A DNA stretch of 61,489 nt from a virus. Under the pieces are notes generated by a model. That model saw only the letters and a list, made by a program, of their open reading frames with translations. It had not been told where the DNA came from and did not search any database. A program made the position numbers and the translations under genes. Shown piece by piece: positions 58,038 through 61,489 of this stretch (position 1 is the first letter of the stretch; each line of letters opens with the position of its first letter). Where the stretch lies: the IMG/VR virus record IMGVR_UViG_3300042567_000475, positions 1 through 61,489 of that record, one strand, 5' to 3'.

Positions 58038-59987
58038 TTAGGCAACTGCTGAGCCGAAATCAACTATCTCGCAAACCCCCGCCGTACAACTTAGCTCTTG
58101 ACTACCAGTAGTTGTATCAACTGTTTCATAAAGACTAAGAACTGACCAATCAATTGTTGTTGGCATCTCACTTAAAGACTTCTCATATTCTTCTTTTGTT
58201 ATTTCTTGATATGGAGCCTGCTTGTATGTATGCTCTGAAGATGGTAAGAATGAAACTCCTCCAACACTATCAAAGTTATCGTATACCCATGACCCAACTC
58301 TTAGCCACTCATCCTCACGAACATTAATTGTTACTGAAGGATTATGTTCTGTCCAGTGCTTACGATATGTTTTCCACATTTCAAGATGATCAATTGCAGT
58401 AAGATCTTTAGTGAGTACTGAATTTTTTGGAGCCTTAATTGGAAAATAAAAAACGGTAGTATCTTCTGGCTTCATTACATCTGGTTCATTTGGAATACCA
58501 GCATCTTTAAGAAATGATGTTAGTGGATCTTTATTATCTCCACGAACTGATCGCAAGTAGTATTCTGAGTACCAAGGATGAATGCCAGAGGATACCCCAG
58601 TCAACTGAGAAACTGTTCCAGAAGGCTTAACGCATGTAATAGATAGGGATGGATTGATTCCAAGCTTCTCTGCTTCTTGGCTATTAGTCAAAACAGATTC
58701 TTCTCTTAGTGAATCCAAGATTCCTGGAAGATCTTTGTTATTTGTTGACGTAATTTTATTTCCATATATTCCTGTCAAAGATACTCCAAGAAGCCTTTCT
58801 TCTTCGCAGTTATCCTTCCATGTCTTTCTAATGTATTTAAAGTTTGTCAATGTTGATTGCCATGTTCCAAGGATTGTTGCTAAACGAACTTTTTCAGCTA
58901 AATCCTCTACCTTGTCATCTGCTTCAATAACTACCTCAGTTAAATTGCAAAACTCATTTGGACGCAGAAGAATTTCTCCACATGGATTTGTACCCATTAC
59001 CTTTGATGAGTCACGGCGACCAAACTTGTCAACGTGCTTGCGAACACTCTCTATGTTATAGATTCCACGTTCACCAGATTTTGACTCGTATAGGTTTCTC
59101 CACTCTCTTAAAAATTGAGCGGTATTTGGTTTAATATTATAAACCGCTGAGTTATTAGCTAATGCACGCTGACCGTTATCTTCCCACCACTGTCCTGACT
59201 TTGCTTTAGCCATTTCAAAATCATCAAGATTAGAAAGAGAGATTAGTGCAGAACGTCGTACTCCTCCAACAACTACAACCTCTCCAATCTTACACATTAG
59301 GTCATGCGCCTCAATTGATTTAATTCTTCTTCCAGCAGAGTTGCGGAAAATATCAATAGTAAATCTAAATAGAGAATCAAGTGGATCTGGGCCAGATGCT
59401 CTTCCACCAAAAGTCTTTAGGCGTGCTCCTGCTGGCCTAACTTTAGTTAGATCCCACTTTGGAATTTGTCCTTGATAAAGAAGTGCAATAAGTTCTTTGT
59501 ATGATTTTGCCCATCCTAATTTTGAATCATCTACTACAATAACTGTGTCTGTCTTGTAGAGTTCTTCTGCAACAACGGGAAGTAGGCTCATGTATTTTTG
59601 TTCAACAGAGAATCCAACTCCAGTACCGTTCATTAAAATATACATTGCTTCATCAAAGGCTCTAGGACTATCCACTGCAATAAATGAGCAGTTGTAAGCT
59701 GCAATATGGTCTCTGTCAAGAGCTGGTCCTGCGGTCATCAAAGCACGCATAGAAGGCATGATCTTATGATTAATAACTGCATTACGAATCTCTTCAAAAG
59801 TCTTGTCGTTTTCGCTGTAACCATGGTTTGTTACCAAATGGTTTTTCATGAAAGACATGTAACGATCTACTGTCTCTACCCAAGTCTCTCTTCTGTTCTC
59901 TGATTCAATCCAGCGAGCGTATCTGCTGATGTGGATAAAGTTTCTGTAAAAGTCTTTGATAGACCCGTGATCGTTAATAAGTGACAA
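58038..59987 (-). CDS. Class II ribonucleoside-triphosphate reductase (cobalamin-dependent)
   Basis: A 649-residue enzyme of the monomeric RTPR type. AAYNCSFIAVD (Cys100) and the second redox Cys in NEFCNLTEV (347) surround the thiyl-radical Cys in NPCGEI (336). GVGFSVEQ lies near the substrate site, and the terminal pair is C634/C639 (CTAGVC). No dimer-partner subunit gene is near. It turns NTPs into dNTPs using adenosylcobalamin made by the host. Start is TTG 59985-59987 with GAGGAAG upstream. Transcribed from a promoter divergent from 60057. Confidence 0.93.
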   Translation of the reverse strand: MSLINDHGSIKDFYRNFIHISRYARWIESENRRETWVETVDRYMSFMKNHLVTNHGYSENDKTFEEIRNAVINHKIMPSMRALMTAGPALDRDHIAAYNCSFIAVDSPRAFDEAMYILMNGTGVGFSVEQKYMSLLPVVAEELYKTDTVIVVDDSKLGWAKSYKELIALLYQGQIPKWDLTKVRPAGARLKTFGGRASGPDPLDSLFRFTIDIFRNSAGRRIKSIEAHDLMCKIGEVVVVGGVRRSALISLSNLDDFEMAKAKSGQWWEDNGQRALANNSAVYNIKPNTAQFLREWRNLYESKSGERGIYNIESVRKHVDKFGRRDSSKVMGTNPCGEILLRPNEFCNLTEVVIEADDKVEDLAEKVRLATILGTWQSTLTNFKYIRKTWKDNCEEERLLGVSLTGIYGNKITSTNNKDLPGILDSLREESVLTNSQEAEKLGINPSLSITCVKPSGTVSQLTGVSSGIHPWYSEYYLRSVRGDNKDPLTSFLKDAGIPNEPDVMKPEDTTVFYFPIKAPKNSVLTKDLTAIDHLEMWKTYRKHWTEHNPSVTINVREDEWLRVGSWVYDNFDSVGGVSFLPSSEHTYKQAPYQEITKEEYEKSLSEMPTTIDWSVLSLYETVDTTTGSQELSCTAGVCEIVDFGSAVA

Positions 59988-60003
59988 TTAAAAACACTTC
60001 CTC

Positions 60004-60012
60004 TGTTAGAAT
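60004..60012 (+). promoter_or_regulatory. Extended -10 promoter TGTTAGAAT for the plus-strand unit
   Basis: TGT plus TAGAAT overlaps, back to back, the -10 box of the ribonucleotide reductase promoter. An AAAGGAG ribosome site follows at about 60045-60051. Confidence 0.4.
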
Positions 60013-60040
60013 TATATGTAAGGTCAATTCTACCAGACAA
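60011..60040 (-). promoter_or_regulatory. Promoter of the ribonucleotide reductase gene
   Basis: TTGTCT (60035-60040), an 18-base spacer and TATAAT (60011-60016). Shares bases with the opposing plus-strand -10 box, so the two promoters may compete. Confidence 0.55.
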
Positions 60041-60056
60041 AGACAAAGGAGTCAAA

Positions 60057-60272
60057 ATGAAGTTAACAGTCAAAGACATTCACACATATAACAATTTGGT
60101 AAGGAGGGGCAAGGCAACGCCTCTTGGAAATGCTAGTCAAATTTTAATTCCAAGGGAACTTGATAATGAAGAAGTTGTGCTGTATGATATTGCCAGTGGA
60201 GATGTAATTCACCCAGGGACTAATATGATAGAAAATATTAAGTCAGTTATTGACAAAGCACTATCTAGTTGA
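60057..60272 (+). CDS. Hypothetical protein
   Basis: A 71-residue protein: KLTVKDIHTYNNLVRRGKAT, PLGNASQILIPRELDN, a beta strand pair, then a helix. Ribosome site AAAGGAG lies 5 bases before the ATG. Possibly a small DNA-binding or early regulatory protein by its place at the divergent promoter. Family not recognised. Confidence 0.6.
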   Translation: MKLTVKDIHTYNNLVRRGKATPLGNASQILIPRELDNEEVVLYDIASGDVIHPGTNMIENIKSVIDKALSS

Positions 60273-60297
60273 TACCATAACAGGGTGGAGGGAGGGA

Positions 60298-60338
60298 ATA
60301 GATCTAATCTATAAACAAAATAGATAGGTTTTTCCCCT
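60298..60338. repeat. Nested inverted repeats before the lysin promoter
   Basis: ATAGAT-CTA-ATCTAT is a perfect 6-bp palindrome, and a third copy, ATAGAT, follows 7 bases further on. The block is bounded by GGGAA and TTCCC. It may be a weak terminator of the small plus-strand gene or an operator. Confidence 0.35.
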
Positions 60339-60365
60339 AAGAATAGAACATAAAGGACCACAAAC

Positions 60366-60395
60366 TTGACAATTCATACCTTTTGATGTTATGCT
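60366..60395 (+). promoter_or_regulatory. Promoter of the lysin gene
   Basis: TTGACA (60366-60371), an 18-base spacer and TATGCT (60390-60395). The AAGGAGG ribosome site at 60418-60424 follows, with ATG at 60432. Confidence 0.6.
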
Positions 60396-60431
60396 AGATA
60401 GGTTGTTGCCGCCGCACAAGGAGGAAAACAG

Positions 60432-60962
60432 ATGAAAACAAAACTGCTAGGAGGTGTATTAGTTATGACGATGGTTCTTTCTGGATCTACAAACTTGGCT
60501 AATGCTACCAACGAACAGGTGTATGCTAAGTCTGCACCGAGCACGGCGGAGGCTATTCAGCCTGTCGTAAAAGTTACAAAGGTTGAAAAGCCAAAGAATA
60601 AGATATGTAAGAACTGGTTGGTGAAACATCTTCACAAACATGGATTCCGTGGCGAAAACTTACGCGAAGCGTGGGCAATTGTTATGAGAGAATCTGGTGG
60701 AAATGAAAAGACAATTTCATCAACCAATGATTATGGAATGTTCCAGTTTAACCACTATGCACATAAAGACGCATCGTGGTGGGACTCAAAGAAATTGCTT
60801 ACAAGAGATTACAATACTCAAATCGCATATAAGAAATCCAAAGGTGGAAAGACATGGTATATGTGGGATATTGATGGTCATGGTAAATGGAAGGCAGAGT
60901 GGTCACCTCGCTCTATCTATGAAAGATATGTAAGCTGGTACAACAAGTACCCATGCAAATAA
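60432..60962 (+). CDS. Secreted lysozyme/transglycosylase-like lysin
   Basis: A 176-residue protein. A signal peptide (residues 1-25, hydrophobic LLGGVLVMTMVLSG, cut near ANA) is followed by a Lys/Pro-rich linker. The transglycosylase-like domain has AWAIVMRESGGNEKTISSTN (catalytic Glu87), NDYGMFQFN and TQIAYKKSKGGKTWYMWDI. Cys59 and Cys175 could pair outside the cell. It probably degrades peptidoglycan at lysis, or at entry if packaged. The Sec signal means it needs no holin for export. Confidence 0.85.
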   Translation: MKTKLLGGVLVMTMVLSGSTNLANATNEQVYAKSAPSTAEAIQPVVKVTKVEKPKNKICKNWLVKHLHKHGFRGENLREAWAIVMRESGGNEKTISSTNDYGMFQFNHYAHKDASWWDSKKLLTRDYNTQIAYKKSKGGKTWYMWDIDGHGKWKAEWSPRSIYERYVSWYNKYPCK

Positions 60963-60974
60963 AATAAAATAGTT

Positions 60975-61043
60975 AAACCCCCTATCGGAAAACAACCAAA
61001 GAAAATAATTTGGTGGCAATGACAATTCGGTAGGGGGTTTTTA
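60975..61043. terminator. Large bidirectional terminator
   Basis: AAACCCCCTATCG pairs with CGGTAGGGGGTTT (13 bp, one wobble) around a 43-base interval that carries its own ACCAAA/TTTGGT stem. T tracts occur on both sides, so it can stop the plus-strand lysin and the minus-strand glycosyltransferase. Confidence 0.75.
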
Positions 61044-61489
61044 CTATAGGTCTCTGATTTGATGCATTACTTCATTCCAGTCTTTACCGCGAACTTCCAT
61101 AGACTGATACTTTTTAATATTTTCCATATTTCTCTCAACGTCTTCTTTACGAACCTTTGGGTCTAGAAGCTCTTCTAAGTGGCCTATCCACTCTCTTTCA
61201 TTGTTTGCTACTCTTCCAATACCCTGCTCTTCTAAAATGGCGTACTCAGGGCTGTAAGAGGCAACCCATGGCACACCAGCAGCACTATACTCAAGCCCCT
61301 TGATTCCAGACTTTGCATAATTAAATCTTACATTGTTAAGAGGAACAAGACCAATATCAATTTTTCTAAAAAGTTCTGGGTAATAGTGAATTGGCTTCAT
61401 TGGCTCTTTTGTTGTTTTTACTGATTTTGGTATTCCAAGTTGATTAGAAGCCACAGGAGCATTAATAACATTTCCAGAATGATGAAAGG
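61044..61489 (-). CDS. Glycosyltransferase group 1 (GT4-like), C-terminal part
   Basis: The frame is open to the right edge, so the true start lies outside; the GTG at 61454 is not a natural start. YPELFRKIDIGLVPL and KSGIKGLEYSAAGVPWVASY are the acceptor-side EGSGIK-like and E-x7-E-like regions of group 1 glycosyltransferases, followed by a helical end. The donor-binding C-terminal domain is therefore visible, the N-terminal domain is not. It may extend the glycan decoration theme of the 5.7-10.3 kb cassette. Confidence 0.7.
   Translation of the reverse strand, partial: FHHSGNVINAPVASNQLGIPKSVKTTKEPMKPIHYYPELFRKIDIGLVPLNNVRFNYAKSGIKGLEYSAAGVPWVASYSPEYAILEEQGIGRVANNEREWIGHLEELLDPKVRKEDVERNMENIKKYQSMEVRGKDWNEVMHQIRDL

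Noticed and set aside
58024-58051. TTGCCT/AGGCAA inverted repeat after the reductase gene as a terminator
   Set aside because: Only 6 bp with a 15-base loop and no U tract on either strand.

Overview
The window is an AT-rich (by eye well under 45% GC), densely packed piece of a tailed double-stranded DNA phage genome (siphovirus type). The host is probably an actinobacterium. The reasons are a phage-encoded WhiB protein, an HslV/proteasome-like Ntn hydrolase at the left edge, a DnaE-type polymerase with an intact PHP domain, a cobalamin-type ribonucleotide reductase, and several genes that look leaderless. Nearly everything from 0.46 to 60 kb is read from the minus strand as long runs of overlapping genes (ATGA, TAATG, TGATG junctions). 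No integrase, repressor, tRNA, rRNA or CRISPR array was recognised. No gene-free stretch exceeds 300 bases.

Layout by coordinate (transcription of the minus strand runs right to left). 1-245: 3' end of a plus-strand Ntn-hydrolase gene with a terminator. 0.46-5.2 kb: small accessory genes, many with CxxC zinc-ribbon signatures, plus a pyrimidine-dimer glycosylase-like gene that seems to start at ATT and an HNH endonuclease with its own promoter. 5.3-10.3 kb: endonuclease VII followed by a tightly coupled surface- or nucleotide-decoration cassette (two glycosyltransferases, two methyltransferases, a glycerophosphodiesterase-like protein and a HAD phosphatase/nucleotidyltransferase fusion). 10.3-13.7 kb: one transcription unit from a near-consensus promoter at 13.7 kb to a hairpin at 10.6 kb, with membrane proteins, a SLOG-like protein, a deaminase, WhiB and SSB. 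13.7-18.8 kb: unknown proteins, an IMP dehydrogenase/GMP reductase family enzyme and the terminase subunits. 18.7-31 kb: replication, recombination and nucleotide-pool genes (RuvC-like resolvase, two PD-(D/E)XK nucleases, RecA, MazG-like, DnaE, primase, DnaB-like helicase).

31-58 kb is the virion module. Read in transcription order (descending coordinates) it is: portal, protease-scaffold fusion, major capsid, connector genes, major tail protein, tail assembly chaperones joined by a -1 frameshift, a 3453-residue tape measure protein, then distal tail and fibre proteins. Hairpin terminators sit directly after the major capsid and major tail genes. Each is followed by an extended -10 promoter (TGATATAAT), a simple way to make the two most abundant virion proteins in excess. 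58-60 kb: class II ribonucleotide reductase, divergent from two plus-strand genes, the second a secreted lysozyme/transglycosylase-like lysin. A large two-way terminator separates these from the C-terminal part of a group 1 glycosyltransferase that runs off the right edge.

The less ordinary observations are a repeated promoter arrangement that would give leaderless mRNAs, the extended -10 promoter set, the ATT start, the frameshift site with its hairpin, and the glycan/nucleotide cassette. Functions below come from reading translated sequence by eye. No database search was possible.
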